Shown: one piece after another, positions 26,395-34,581 of the stretch
Layout: the number at the start of each line of letters is the position of its first letter
Numbering within the stretch: position 1 is the first letter of the stretch
Assembly: GCF_002803155.1 (NCBI RefSeq)
Contig: NZ_NNBP01000005.1
Coordinates: forward strand, 248,001 to 312,000
Direction of reading: 5' to 3'
DNA from: Streptomyces sp. CB02959
Lineage (GTDB): Bacteria; Actinomycetota; Actinomycetes; Streptomycetales; Streptomycetaceae
Length of the DNA: 64,000 nt
Translations under genes and position numbers: made by a program
Notes under the pieces: generated by a model
The model's database searches: none
What the model saw: only the letters and a program-made list of their open reading frames with translations
Told to the model about the DNA's origin: nothing

Positions 26395-27282
26395 GTGCCC
26401 GCACTGTCTGAAGTCCTCGCCGCGCTCGACGTCCTCTGGCCCCCCGAGCGGGCCGAAGGATGGGACGCGGTCGGTACCGTCTGCGGAGACCCCGACGCCG
26501 AGGTCCACCGGGTGCTGTTCGCCGTCGACCCGGTCCAGGAGATCGCCGACGAGGCCGTGCGGCTCGGCGCCGACCTGCTGGTCACCCACCACCCGCTCTA
26601 CCTGCGCGGCACGACCACGGTCGCGGCCTCCACCTTCAAGGGCAAGGTGGTGCACACCCTCATCAAGCACGACATCGCCCTGCACGTCGCGCACACCAAC
26701 GCCGACACCGCCGACCCCGGCGTCTCCGACGCCCTCGCCGGCGCACTGGACCTGCGGATCCTCGGCCCCCTGGTGCCGGACCCGAGCGATCCGGCCGGCC
26801 GCCGCGGCCTGGGCCGGATCTGCGAACTCCCGCACCCGATGACGCTGACCGAGCTGACCGCGTACGCCGCCGCCCACCTGCCCGCCACCGCGCAGGGCAT
26901 CCGGGCGGCCGGCGACCCGGACCGCGAGATCCGCACCCTGGCGGTCTCCGGCGGCTCCGGCGACAGCCTCTTCGACGACGTACGGGCGGCCGGCGTGGAC
27001 GCGTTCCTCACCGCCGACCTGCGCCACCACCCGGCCTCCGAGGCCACCCAGACCACCAAACGGAACGGCCCGCTGGCGCTGCTGGACGCGGCCCACTGGG
27101 CCACCGAGTGGCCGTGGTGCGAGCAGGCCGCGGCCCAACTCGACGCGGTCTCCGACCGGCACGGCTGGGGACTGCGCACGCACGTCTCCCGCACGGTCAC
27201 CGACCCCTGGACCGCCCACGCGGCGTCCACCCAGCTCACCAGTCCCCCGGAAAACCCGCACACCACAGGAGCCCCCCGCTGA
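26395..27282 (+). CDS. Nif3-like dinuclear metal centre protein (GTP cyclohydrolase I type 2 family)
   Basis: A 295-aa cytoplasmic protein of the YbgI/YqfO family, which forms toroidal hexamers with a two-metal site. Metal-ligand motifs LLVTHHPLYLRG and ALHVAHTNADTA are clear, and the C-terminal part has FLTADLRHHPASEA plus LLDAAHWATEW. It is the short form, without the central PII-like insertion of some Gram-positive members. GTG at 26395, probably leaderless. It overlaps the next gene (CTGA) and starts a conserved actinobacterial operon, as in Rv2230c-Rv2229c-Rv2228c. The biochemical role is not settled. Confidence 0.9.
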   Translation: MPALSEVLAALDVLWPPERAEGWDAVGTVCGDPDAEVHRVLFAVDPVQEIADEAVRLGADLLVTHHPLYLRGTTTVAASTFKGKVVHTLIKHDIALHVAHTNADTADPGVSDALAGALDLRILGPLVPDPSDPAGRRGLGRICELPHPMTLTELTAYAAAHLPATAQGIRAAGDPDREIRTLAVSGGSGDSLFDDVRAAGVDAFLTADLRHHPASEATQTTKRNGPLALLDAAHWATEWPWCEQAAAQLDAVSDRHGWGLRTHVSRTVTDPWTAHAASTQLTSPPENPHTTGAPR

Positions 27283-28022
27283 ACGCCGCGCCCGCCGACC
27301 AGATCCGCCTCCTGGACGTCCAGAACCTCGACGTCCGGCTCACCCAGCTCGCGCACCGGCGCAAGAACCTCCCCGAACTGGCCGAGCTGACGACCCTGGA
27401 GTCCGACCTCACCCAGCAGCGCGACCTGCTCGTCGCCGCGCAGACCGAGGAGAGCGACACCAGCCGCGAGCAGACCAAGGCGGAGCAGGACGTCGACCAG
27501 GTCCGCCAGCGCGCCGCCCGCGACCAGAAGCGTCTCGACTCCGGCGCCGTGAGCTCCCCCAAGGACCTGGAGAACCTCCAGCGCGAACTCACCTCGCTGG
27601 CCAAGCGCCAGGCCGACCTGGAGGACGTCGTCCTGGAGGTCATGGAGCGCCGCGAGGCCACCCAGGAGCGGGTCCGCGAGCTGACCGACCGGCTCGCCGC
27701 CATCCAGGCCAAGGCCGATGACGCCACCGCCCGCCGGGACGCCGCGCACGCCGAGATCGACGCCGAGGTGGCCACGGTCGCCAAGGAGCGCGAACTCACC
27801 GTCGCCGACATCCCCGAGGCACTGGTCACCCTCTACGACCGCATCCGCACCAAGCAGGGCGGCATCGGCGCCGCCCGCCTCTACCAGCGCCGCTGCGAGG
27901 GCTGCCGGCTGGAGCTGGACATCACCGAGATGAACGAGGTGCGTGCGGCCGCCGCCGACACCGTCGTCCGGTGCGAGAACTGCAGCCGCATCCTGGTGCG
28001 CACGCCCGACTCGGGGCTGTAG
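27279..28022 (+). CDS. C4-type zinc-ribbon coiled-coil protein, CTG start
   Basis: A 247-aa protein: two long coiled-coil helices (residues about 10-190, with abundant Glu/Arg heptads such as QRELTSLAKRQADLEDVVLEVMERREATQERV) followed by a zinc ribbon with C-x2-C pairs CEGC and CENC near residues 206 and 230. It resembles Helicobacter HP0958 and Chlamydia CT398. No ATG, GTG or TTG precedes the conserved N-terminus NAAPADQIRLLDVQ; the only sensible start is the CTG at 27279, which overlaps the Nif3 stop and has AGGAG 8-12 bases upstream. Translational coupling to Nif3 would help this weak start. Function unknown, possibly RNA- or protein-binding. Confidence 0.88.
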   Translation: MNAAPADQIRLLDVQNLDVRLTQLAHRRKNLPELAELTTLESDLTQQRDLLVAAQTEESDTSREQTKAEQDVDQVRQRAARDQKRLDSGAVSSPKDLENLQRELTSLAKRQADLEDVVLEVMERREATQERVRELTDRLAAIQAKADDATARRDAAHAEIDAEVATVAKERELTVADIPEALVTLYDRIRTKQGGIGAARLYQRRCEGCRLELDITEMNEVRAAAADTVVRCENCSRILVRTPDSGL

Positions 28023-28025
28023 GCC

Positions 28026-29228
28026 GTGGCGCGTGAGCTGATCGTCGAGGCGGACGGCGGGTCCCGGGGCAACCCGGGGCCGGCCGGCTACGGCGCGGTG
28101 GTCCTCGACCCGGCGACCGGCGAGGCGCTGGCCGAGGCCGCCGAGTTCATCGGGACGGCGACCAACAACGTCGCCGAGTACAAGGGCCTGCTGGCCGGGC
28201 TGCGCGCCGCGCGGGACCTGGACCCGGAGGCCACTGTCCACGTCCGGATGGACTCCAAGCTCGTCGTCGAGCAGATGTCCGGCCGCTGGAAGATCAAGCA
28301 CCCGGACATGAAGCCGCTCGCCGCCGAGGCCGCGGCGATCCTCCCGCCCGCCCGGGTCACCTACGAGTGGATCCCGCGCGCCCGGAACAAGCACGCCGAC
28401 CGGCTCGCCAACGAGGCGATGGACGCGGGCAAGAACGGCAAGCAGTGGGAGCCGCGCGACTCCCGGGCGGCGCTCGCCGCCCCGGCCGACGCGGCGCCCG
28501 CCCGCAGCGCCGCGGCCCGGGCCGCCGACGCGGCCGCCGAAGCGGCGGAGGTCGCGGACGCCGCGCCCGCCGCCCCACCGGTCGGCTGGGGCTCGCCCGA
28601 CCTCGGCACCCCGGCGACCTTCGTCCTGCTCCGGCACGGCGAGACCGCCCTGACGCCCCAGAAGCGCTTCTCCGGCAGCGGCGGCACCGACCCCGAACTC
28701 TCCGCGGTCGGCCGCCGCCAGGCCGAGGCGACCGCCGCCGCGCTGGCCGCCCGCGGCACCGTCCAGGCCGTGGTCAGCTCGCCGCTGCGCCGCTGCCAGG
28801 AGACCGCCGGAGCGGTCGCCGCCCGGCTCGGCGTCGACGTCCGCATCGAGGACGGGCTCCGCGAGACCGACTTCGGCGCCTGGGAGGGGCTGACCTTCGC
28901 CGAGGTCCGCGAGCGCTACCCCGACGACCTGGACGCCTGGCTCGGCTCGGCCAAGGCGGCGCCCACCGGCGGCGGTGAGTCCTTCGCGACGGTCGCCCGC
29001 CGGATCGCCGTCACCCGCGACAAGCTGATCGCCCGTTACGCCGGCAAGACCGTCCTCCTGGTCACCCACGTCACCCCGATCAAGACCCTGGTGCGGCTGG
29101 CCCTCGGTGCCCCACCGGAGTCCCTGTTCCGCATGGAGCTCTCCGCGGCGTCCCTCTCCGCGGTCGCGTACTACTCCGACGGCAACGCCTCCCTGCGGCT
29201 GCTGAACGACACGTCGCACCTGCGGTAG
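28026..29228 (+). CDS. Bifunctional RNase HI / CobC-like acid phosphatase
   Basis: A 400-aa fusion. Residues about 1-140 form RNase HI with catalytic acids in EADGGSRGNPG, NNVAEYKGL and RMDSKLVVEQ; this domain cuts RNA in RNA:DNA hybrids. An Ala-rich linker (about 150-190) leads to a phosphoglycerate-mutase-like phosphatase with the RHGE motif LLRHGETALT, SPLRRCQET, ETDFGAWEGLTF and VTHVTPIK. This matches mycobacterial Rv2228c (RNase HI plus alpha-ribazole phosphatase activity). GTG at 28026, three bases after the zinc-ribbon stop. Last gene of the operon, ended by the hairpin at 29257-29287. Confidence 0.93.
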   Translation: MARELIVEADGGSRGNPGPAGYGAVVLDPATGEALAEAAEFIGTATNNVAEYKGLLAGLRAARDLDPEATVHVRMDSKLVVEQMSGRWKIKHPDMKPLAAEAAAILPPARVTYEWIPRARNKHADRLANEAMDAGKNGKQWEPRDSRAALAAPADAAPARSAAARAADAAAEAAEVADAAPAAPPVGWGSPDLGTPATFVLLRHGETALTPQKRFSGSGGTDPELSAVGRRQAEATAAALAARGTVQAVVSSPLRRCQETAGAVAARLGVDVRIEDGLRETDFGAWEGLTFAEVRERYPDDLDAWLGSAKAAPTGGGESFATVARRIAVTRDKLIARYAGKTVLLVTHVTPIKTLVRLALGAPPESLFRMELSAASLSAVAYYSDGNASLRLLNDTSHLR

Positions 29229-29256
29229 CGGTCCCGCGGAACCCCGCGTCGCGCCC

Positions 29257-29287
29257 GGCCCGGCACACCACCACGGTGTGCCGGGCC
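29257..29287. terminator. Bidirectional terminator
   Basis: GGCCCGGCACACC (29257-29269), loop ACCAC, perfect complement 29275-29287, between the convergent RNase HI/CobC and aldolase genes. Confidence 0.75.
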
Positions 29288-29343
29288 GTTGCGCGACTGC
29301 CGGGGCCGGTGCCCCGACCCCCGTGCGCCGTCCGCGAAGCAGG

Positions 29344-29988
29344 TCAGCCGCCCAGCGCCGCCGCCTCCCGGGCCAGCCGCTCGACCCGCGCCCAGTCCTT
29401 GGCGGCCAGCGCGTCACCCGGCAGCATCCAGGTGCCGCCGACACAGCCGACGTTGGGCAGCGCCAGATACGAGGGGGCCGACGCCAGGCCGATCCCGCCG
29501 GTCGGACAGAAGCGGGCCTGCGGCAGCGGAGCGGCCAGCGACCTGAGATAGGCGGTACCGCCCGCCGCCTCCGCCGGGAAGAACTTCATCTCGGTGAGGC
29601 CCTGGTCCAGCAGGCTCACCACCTCCGAGGCCGTCGAGACGCCCGGCAGGAACGGCAGCCCGGAGTCCCGCAGCGCACCCAGCAGCCGCGGCGACCAGCC
29701 CGGACTCACCAGGAACCGCGCCCCGGCCGCCCCGGCCGCCGCGACGTGCGCCGGATTCAGCAGGGTCCCGGCGCCGACCACCGCCTCCGGGACCTCCTCG
29801 GCGACGGCCCGGATCGCGTCCAGCGCGGCGGGCGTGCGCAGGGTGACCTCGATCGCCGGCAGCCCGCCGGCGACCAGCGCGCGGGCGAGCGGTACGGCAT
29901 CCGCGGCGTCCTGGAGGACCACGACCGGAAGGACGGGGGCGAGGCCGAGGACGGCGGGGGGCGCGGGCGAGGCGGCGGCGTCAGTCAC
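29344..29988 (-). CDS. eda: KDPG/KHG aldolase
   Basis: A 214-aa 2-dehydro-3-deoxy-phosphogluconate / 4-hydroxy-2-oxoglutarate aldolase (class I TIM barrel), splitting KDPG to pyruvate and glyceraldehyde-3-phosphate. Motifs: GGLPAIEVTLRT (catalytic Glu), VVGAGTLLNPAHVAAA, LTEMKFFPAEAAGG (Schiff-base Lys) and FCPTGGIGLAS. I prefer the GTG at 29988 over the ATG at 29997: it gives the usual N-terminus and lies 7 nt after a CAGTAT -10 (29996-30001), consistent with a leaderless message. No edd neighbour. Dyads at 30013-30059 may be its operator. Confidence 0.85.
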   Translation of the reverse strand: MTDAAASPAPPAVLGLAPVLPVVVLQDAADAVPLARALVAGGLPAIEVTLRTPAALDAIRAVAEEVPEAVVGAGTLLNPAHVAAAGAAGARFLVSPGWSPRLLGALRDSGLPFLPGVSTASEVVSLLDQGLTEMKFFPAEAAGGTAYLRSLAAPLPQARFCPTGGIGLASAPSYLALPNVGCVGGTWMLPGDALAAKDWARVERLAREAAALGG

Positions 29989-29995
29989 GCCGCCC

Positions 29996-30001
29996 ATACT
30001 G
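29996..30001 (-). promoter_or_regulatory. Probable -10 of the aldolase gene
   Basis: CAGTAT on the minus strand, 7 nt before the GTG at 29988. The same hexamer and spacing occur before the F420:NADP reductase at 53137. Confidence 0.35.
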
Positions 30002-30012
30002 TGCCGGCTTCA

Positions 30013-30059
30013 CACCCTCCGCAACGAGCGTTGCACATGTTGCAACATGAGGGAGGGTG
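30013..30059. promoter_or_regulatory. Nested dyads upstream of the aldolase gene
   Basis: Outer arms CACCCTCC (30013-30020) and GGAGGGTG (30052-30059) enclose GCAACG-AG-CGTTGC (30021-30034) and the 14-bp palindrome CATGTTGCAACATG (30036-30049). The block could be the aldolase operator, the YaaA terminator, or both. Confidence 0.5.
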
Positions 30060-30105
30060 CGGCGGCCCGCCGGCCTCCGGGCGGGCACCGGCACCCCGTC
30101 GCCCC

Positions 30106-30903
30106 TCACAACTCCGTGACGATCACATCCAGCCCCCACGGCTTGCCACCCTTCGCCGGGGCCAGCGCCTCCACCACGTACCCCAGCCCGCGCAGCGCCG
30201 CCACCAGCTCCGCCGGGTCCGCCGGTTCGAGCCCCGCCACCAGCAGGTCCCGGACCAGCCGCCCCTTGGTCGCCTTGTTGAAGTGGCTGACCACCGACCG
30301 CTTCTCGACCCCGTTCACGATCTTCGACTGGAGCACCCGCACCGTCGCGGTCCGCCCGGCCACCTCCCCCTTGGGCTTCCACGCCGTGGCGTACGCCGCC
30401 GACCGCAGATCCAGCACCAGGCCGTCCCCGGCCGCCGCCGGCAGCACCTCCGCCATCGGCCCCCGCCAGTACGCCCCCAGGGCGCCCAGCCCCGGCAGCT
30501 TCACCCCCATCGAGCAGCGGTAGGACGGAATCCGGTCACCGATCCGCACGGCGCCCCACAACCCCGAGAACACCAGCAGCGACCGCTGCGCCCGCTTCCG
30601 CGCCGCCGCGTCCAGGGAGGCCAGCCCCAGGGCGTCGTACAGCACCCCGGTGTAGATCTCCCCGGCCGGCCGGGTGGCCGCGGTGCGCAGCCCCGCGTTC
30701 TTGGCGACCTCGCCCTTCAGGCCCTCGCTCAGCCCCAGCACCTCCTGGGCCTTCGCCGCATCGGCCGCGCACAGCCCGACCAGCTCCTCCAGGACCTCCG
30801 TCCGCGCCGCGGTCAGCCCCGGCAGCGACAGCGCCCCCAGATCCAGCGGCTTCCCGCTCCCTCCCGCGGACTTCCCCTCGGACGGCGGCAACAACACGAG
30901 CAC
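30106..30903 (-). CDS. yaaA: Peroxide stress protein YaaA (DUF328/UPF0246)
   Basis: A 265-aa member of the YaaA family, which limits intracellular iron and oxidative DNA damage in E. coli. It starts with the family signature VLLPPSEGKSAGG and contains TGVLYDALG, LLVFSGLWGAVRIGDRIPSYRCSMG, GLVLDLRSAAYATAW and VVSHFNKATKGRLVRDLL. The GTG at 30903 has GGAG 9-12 bases upstream. The aldolase gene follows on the same strand after 117 bp but has its own promoter. Length and motifs are normal. Confidence 0.93.
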   Translation of the reverse strand: MLVLLPPSEGKSAGGSGKPLDLGALSLPGLTAARTEVLEELVGLCAADAAKAQEVLGLSEGLKGEVAKNAGLRTAATRPAGEIYTGVLYDALGLASLDAAARKRAQRSLLVFSGLWGAVRIGDRIPSYRCSMGVKLPGLGALGAYWRGPMAEVLPAAAGDGLVLDLRSAAYATAWKPKGEVAGRTATVRVLQSKIVNGVEKRSVVSHFNKATKGRLVRDLLVAGLEPADPAELVAALRGLGYVVEALAPAKGGKPWGLDVIVTEL

Positions 30904-31026
30904 GGTGTTTCTCCTTCACGGCGGTACGGGCAGGGGTGCGGCCCCGCCGAAAGCTTAGAAGCCCGGCCGACCCCGGACGCCGCCCGCCCGGCCCCCGTAC
31001 GCCGCGCCGGGAGCGCCCGGCGGCCA

Positions 31027-31032
31027 TACGCT
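31027..31032 (+). promoter_or_regulatory. -10 element of the RNB ribonuclease gene (leaderless)
   Basis: TACGCT, 7 nt before the ATG at 31040, no Shine-Dalgarno sequence. Confidence 0.5.
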
Positions 31033-31039
31033 CGATTCC

Positions 31040-32524
31040 ATGCCCCGTCGCCATATGCATGTGACCGACGCAGCGGAGGCCCCCCTCCGGGCCGCCCTGC
31101 AGGAGCTGCGCATGCGGCTGGAGATCCCCGACCACTTCCCGCCCACCGCGCAGGCCGAGGCGGAGAGCGCCGCCCGCGCCCCGCGCATCCCGGCGGGCGA
31201 CGGCGAGGTGGCCACCGAGCACACCCTGGACAACGCCACCGACCTGCCCCTGTTCACCCTCGACCCGCCCGGCGCCCAGGACCTGGACCAGGCGATGTTC
31301 CTCGCCCGGCGGCCCGGCGGCGGCTACCGCGTCCACTACGCCATCGCCGACGTCGCCTCCTTCGTCACCCCCGGCGGCGCCCTGGACGCCGAGGCGCACC
31401 ACCGGGTGGCCACCCTGTACTTCCCCGACGAGCGGATCCCGCTGCACCCCACCGTGCTCAGCGAGGGCGCCGCCAGCCTGCTGCCCGACCAGGACCGTCC
31501 GGCCGTCCTGTGGGAGTTCACCCTCGACGCCGACGGCGCGCCGACCGCCACCACCGTCCGCCGCGCCCTGGTCCGCTCCCGCGCCCGCCTCGACTACGCC
31601 GGCGTCCAACGCGTCCTCGACGACGGCACCGCCGAGGAACCGCTCGCCCTGCTCCGCGAGATCGGGCTGCGCCGCGAGGAGCTGGCGGCGGCCCGCGGCG
31701 CGATCTCCCTCGACGTTCCCGAGCAGGAGATCGTCGAACGCGACGGCCGCTACACCCTCGCCTACCGCGCCCCGCTCCCGTCCGCCGCCTGGAACGCCCA
31801 GATCTCCCTGCTCACCGGCATGGCCGCGGCCGAGCTGATGCTCGCCGCCGGCACTGGCATCCTGCGCACCCTGCCCTCCGCCCCCGACGGCTCGGTCGCC
31901 CGGCTCCGCCTCACCGCCCAGGCCCTCGGCGTCGACTGGCCCCACCACACCTCGTACGCGGCGCTGCTCCGCACCCTGGACCCGCGCGACGCCGGCCACG
32001 CGGCCTTCCTCCAGGAGTGCACCGCCCTGCTCCGCGGCGCCGGCTACACGGTCTTCGACGGCACCGCCCCACCGCCCACCGCCACCGTGCACGCCGCGGT
32101 CGCCGCCCCGTACGCCCACGCCACCGCACCGCTGCGGCGGCTCGTCGACCGCTACGCCTCCGAGCTGTGCCTGGCCGCCGCGGCCGGCCACGCCCCGCCC
32201 GGCTGGGTCCGCGCCGCCCTGCCCGCCCTCCCGCACCAGATGGAGACCGGCAGCCAGCGCGCCAACCAGGTCGAGCGGGCCTGCGTCGACCTCGTTGAGG
32301 CGGCCCTGCTGCGCGACCGGGTCGGCGAGACCTTCGAAGCCCTGGTCGTCGACCGCCACGAGGACGACCCCACCCAGGGGACCGTCCACCTCTGCGAACC
32401 GGCCGTCATCGGCCCCGTCCAGACCGCCCCCGGCGGCCCCGCGCTGCCCCTCGGCCGGCGCATCCGGGTCCGCCTGGCCGGCGCCGAACCGGGCCGCGAA
32501 CCGGTCCGCTTCACCCCGGTGTGA
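31040..32524 (+). CDS. RNB-domain ribonuclease (RNase II/R family)
   Basis: A 494-aa 3'-5' exoribonuclease-type protein. The catalytic acidic cluster is in TLDPPGAQDLDQAMFLARR, followed by VHYAIADVASFVTPGGALD and ERIPLHPTVLSEGAASLLPDQDRPA; APYAHATAPLRRLVDRYASE holds the conserved Arg/Tyr region. It lacks the long cold-shock and S1 regions of E. coli RNase R, so it is a compact form, typical of actinobacteria. ATG at 31040, probably leaderless. Its end overlaps the convergent membrane protein gene by 14 bp. Confidence 0.9.
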   Translation: MPRRHMHVTDAAEAPLRAALQELRMRLEIPDHFPPTAQAEAESAARAPRIPAGDGEVATEHTLDNATDLPLFTLDPPGAQDLDQAMFLARRPGGGYRVHYAIADVASFVTPGGALDAEAHHRVATLYFPDERIPLHPTVLSEGAASLLPDQDRPAVLWEFTLDADGAPTATTVRRALVRSRARLDYAGVQRVLDDGTAEEPLALLREIGLRREELAAARGAISLDVPEQEIVERDGRYTLAYRAPLPSAAWNAQISLLTGMAAAELMLAAGTGILRTLPSAPDGSVARLRLTAQALGVDWPHHTSYAALLRTLDPRDAGHAAFLQECTALLRGAGYTVFDGTAPPPTATVHAAVAAPYAHATAPLRRLVDRYASELCLAAAAGHAPPGWVRAALPALPHQMETGSQRANQVERACVDLVEAALLRDRVGETFEALVVDRHEDDPTQGTVHLCEPAVIGPVQTAPGGPALPLGRRIRVRLAGAEPGREPVRFTPV

Positions 32525-33194
32525 CCGGCTCCCCGCGCTCCGCCACGGACCGCGCCGCCCGTACGGCCTCCACCGCGCCCCGCACCGCGCCCACCGCGCC
32601 CCGCGCGTCATCCGCGTGGAACCGGACCGTGCGCACCGTCTCCCGCCGCCCCAGCAGCCGCACCACGACCACCGGCTCGGTCAGCTCCACCGTCACCGAG
32701 GTCTGCCCGGCGATGGCCAACTCCAGCCGGCCGGCGTCCTGCCGGCCGTCGCCCGCGCCGCTGTGCCCGTCCTGCCGGGACCGCAGGTCGTACCGGACCG
32801 ACGCGATCGACGCCAGCGGAATCCGCAGCTCCATCCGCGCACCGTTCCGCACCAGCAGGTCCTCCGCGCCCAGCACATGCGGCCGGGTCACCGCCGCGGC
32901 CTGGCTCCCCAGCACCAGCAGCACGGTGTAGATGTCGCCCACCAGCGCCACCGCGTGCAGTTCCGGATGGTCCTGCAACAGCAGGCTCACCCCGACCGTC
33001 TCCACCACGAACACGAACGCCAGCCCGTACGACATCGCCGCCTGCGCGCCCGCGTACGGCAGCGCCCGCGCACCCTCCGGCACCCCCACCCGGCGCCGCG
33101 CCACCCACCACACCAGGCTCGCCAGCCACTGCCCCTCGTGCCGCAGCAGCCGCCGCACCCGCTCCCCGAACCGGGCGTCGTTCCTCGCGCTCAT
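32511..33194 (-). CDS. Membrane protein with a PH-like C-terminal domain, MerR operon
   Basis: A 227-aa protein with two or three hydrophobic segments (residues about 45-110: AAMSYGLAFVFVVETVGVSLLL, ALVGDIYTVLLVLGSQAAAV). A cytoplasmic beta-rich part follows (LRIPLASIASVRYDLR, RLELAIAGQTSVTVELTEP, VVVRLLGRRETVRTVRFHAD) that looks PH-like. It starts inside the MerR stop (ATGA overlap, GGAGG upstream), so it is the regulated partner of that gene. Possibly a stress or detoxification membrane protein; function unknown. Confidence 0.75.
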   Translation of the reverse strand: MSARNDARFGERVRRLLRHEGQWLASLVWWVARRRVGVPEGARALPYAGAQAAMSYGLAFVFVVETVGVSLLLQDHPELHAVALVGDIYTVLLVLGSQAAAVTRPHVLGAEDLLVRNGARMELRIPLASIASVRYDLRSRQDGHSGAGDGRQDAGRLELAIAGQTSVTVELTEPVVVVRLLGRRETVRTVRFHADDARGAVGAVRGAVEAVRAARSVAERGEPVTPG

Positions 33195-33997
33195 CGCGTC
33201 CCCTCCCCGATCATCCGCATCGCCACCCGCATCGCCTCCGCCTGCGCCGGCGCCAGCTCCGCCAACATCAGGTCCGCCCAGACCTCGGTCGCCCGCCCCG
33301 AGTCCGCCACCGGCCCGGCCCCGGCGGCGATCGCCGCCACCACCCTGTCGGGCACGCACTCCACCAGCGCCCGCGCGGCCTCCACCACCCGCGGATCGTC
33401 CGTCGCCGCCCCCGCCAGCTCGTCCAGCAGCCCGTACGCCGCATACGCCCGCTCCATCGAGCCCGGCGCCACGAACATCTCCCGCAGCGCCGCCGCCATC
33501 GCCCCCTGCGCCCGGCCGTCGCCCGACGCGTCCAGCAGGGCCAGCACCTCCCGCTCCCGCACCGCCATCGCCGGCTCCGGCCCCGGCAGCGTCGCCGACG
33601 TCCGCGCCATCTCCGCGAACAGCTCGGCCAGTTGCTCCGACACCGGGCCCTCCTGCGGCAGCCCACCCGGCTCCTCGCTGCGCCGCAGCACCTCCGCCAA
33701 CCGCTCCCGCCGGGCCCGGATCGCCGCCTCCTGCCGCGCCAGGTCCTCGTCCAGCTCCGCCAGCACCTCCCGCAGCTCCCGGCCGGCGTCGTCGGCCAGC
33801 ACGTCCCGAACCTCCTCCAGCCCGAGCCCCAGCTCCGTCAGCCGCCGCACCCGCGCCAGCGCGACCGCGTCCCGCAGCCCGTACTCCCGGTAGCCATTGG
33901 CCCGCCGGACCGGCTCCGGAAGCAGCCCCAGCTGGTGGTAGTGCCGTATGGTCCGCGTGCTGACGCCGGCAAGCCCGGCGAGTTCCCCGATACGCAT
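33191..33997 (-). CDS. MerR-family transcriptional regulator
   Basis: A 268-aa regulator: an N-terminal winged helix (MRIGELAGLAGVSTRTIRHYHQLGLLPEPVRRANGYREYG) typical of MerR, a long dimerisation coiled coil (residues about 75-115) and a large helical C-terminal region (residues about 130-268) that presumably binds an organic ligand. The coiled coil has no metal-binding cysteines. ATG at 33997. The promoter has a 19-bp spacer filled by a dyad (34014-34028), the classic MerR architecture, and a very short or absent leader. Diverges from rnpB and is co-translated with the membrane protein. Confidence 0.88.
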   Translation of the reverse strand: MRIGELAGLAGVSTRTIRHYHQLGLLPEPVRRANGYREYGLRDAVALARVRRLTELGLGLEEVRDVLADDAGRELREVLAELDEDLARQEAAIRARRERLAEVLRRSEEPGGLPQEGPVSEQLAELFAEMARTSATLPGPEPAMAVREREVLALLDASGDGRAQGAMAAALREMFVAPGSMERAYAAYGLLDELAGAATDDPRVVEAARALVECVPDRVVAAIAAGAGPVADSGRATEVWADLMLAELAPAQAEAMRVAMRMIGEGTR

Positions 33998-34003
33998 GAG
34001 CCC

Positions 34004-34034
34004 AGTAGAAACGTTGCCGCAACGGCAAGGTCAA
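34004..34034 (-). promoter_or_regulatory. MerR-type promoter with 19-bp spacer and dyad
   Basis: Minus strand: -35 TTGACC (34034-34029), 19-bp spacer containing TTGCCG-TTG-CGGCAA (34028-34014), -10 TCTACT (34009-34004). A long spacer centred on a dyad is diagnostic for MerR activation. Confidence 0.7.
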
Positions 34035-34053
34035 GCCGCCGGAATCCGCCAGG

Positions 34054-34059
34054 TAGCAT
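34054..34059 (+). promoter_or_regulatory. -10 element of rnpB
   Basis: TAGCAT, 10 bp before the predicted RNA start at about 34069. Only about 20 bp separate it from the divergent MerR -35. Confidence 0.45.
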
Positions 34060-34068
34060 GGTCGGCAC

Positions 34069-34477
34069 GGCGGACGAGCCGGCCGGGCGGCCGCGTGGGG
34101 ATCATCGATCCCCCCGAGGAACGTCCGGGCTCCACAAGGCAGGGTGGTGGGTAACGCCCACCCGGGGTGACCCGCGGGACAGTGCCACAGAAAGCAGACC
34201 GCCAGGGCCGCACGGCCCAGGTAAGGGTGAAACGGTGGTGTAAGAGACCACCAGTGCCCAGGGTGACCTGGGCAGCTAGGTAAACCCCACCCGGAGCAAG
34301 GTCAAGAGGGGCCATCGGCTGATGGCCCTGCGCGGACGTTCGAGGGCTGCCAGCCCGAGTCCGCGGGTAGACCGCACGAGGCTGTCGGCAACGGCAGCCC
34401 TAGATGGATGGCCGCCTCCCGGCCGACCGCAAGGTCGCCCGGAGACAGAACCCGGCGTACAGGCCGACTCGTCCGCC
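34069..34477 (+). ncRNA. rnpB: RNase P RNA (A type)
   Basis: About 409 nt, the catalytic RNA that matures tRNA 5' ends. The ends pair as helix P1 (GGCGGACGAG near 34069 with CTCGTCCGCC ending 34477). Universal blocks are present in order: GAGGAACGTCCGGGCTCC (about 34118), ACAGAAAGCAGACCGCC (about 34187), GGTAAGGGTGAAACGGTG (about 34220), and near the 3' end ACAGAACCCGGCGTACAGGCC (about 34445). Exact ends are inferred from P1 pairing. Confidence 0.96.
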
Positions 34478-34581
34478 CCCTCCCCGCTCTCCGCGCCGTG
34501 CCGGCGTTGACCGGGCGTGTCCGGGTGCGCAGCTCATCGTTCTCATCACACAAGCACATCTCCATTCATCTAGGAGCCTTG

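Noticed and set aside
26598..29444. 948-codon minus-strand frame
   Set aside because: Antisense to the Nif3, zinc-ribbon and RNase HI/CobC genes, each of which has clear family motifs.
29278..32298. 1006-codon open frame on the plus strand
   Set aside because: Runs antisense through eda and yaaA, then out of frame through the RNB gene; no domain, Arg/Pro-rich composition.
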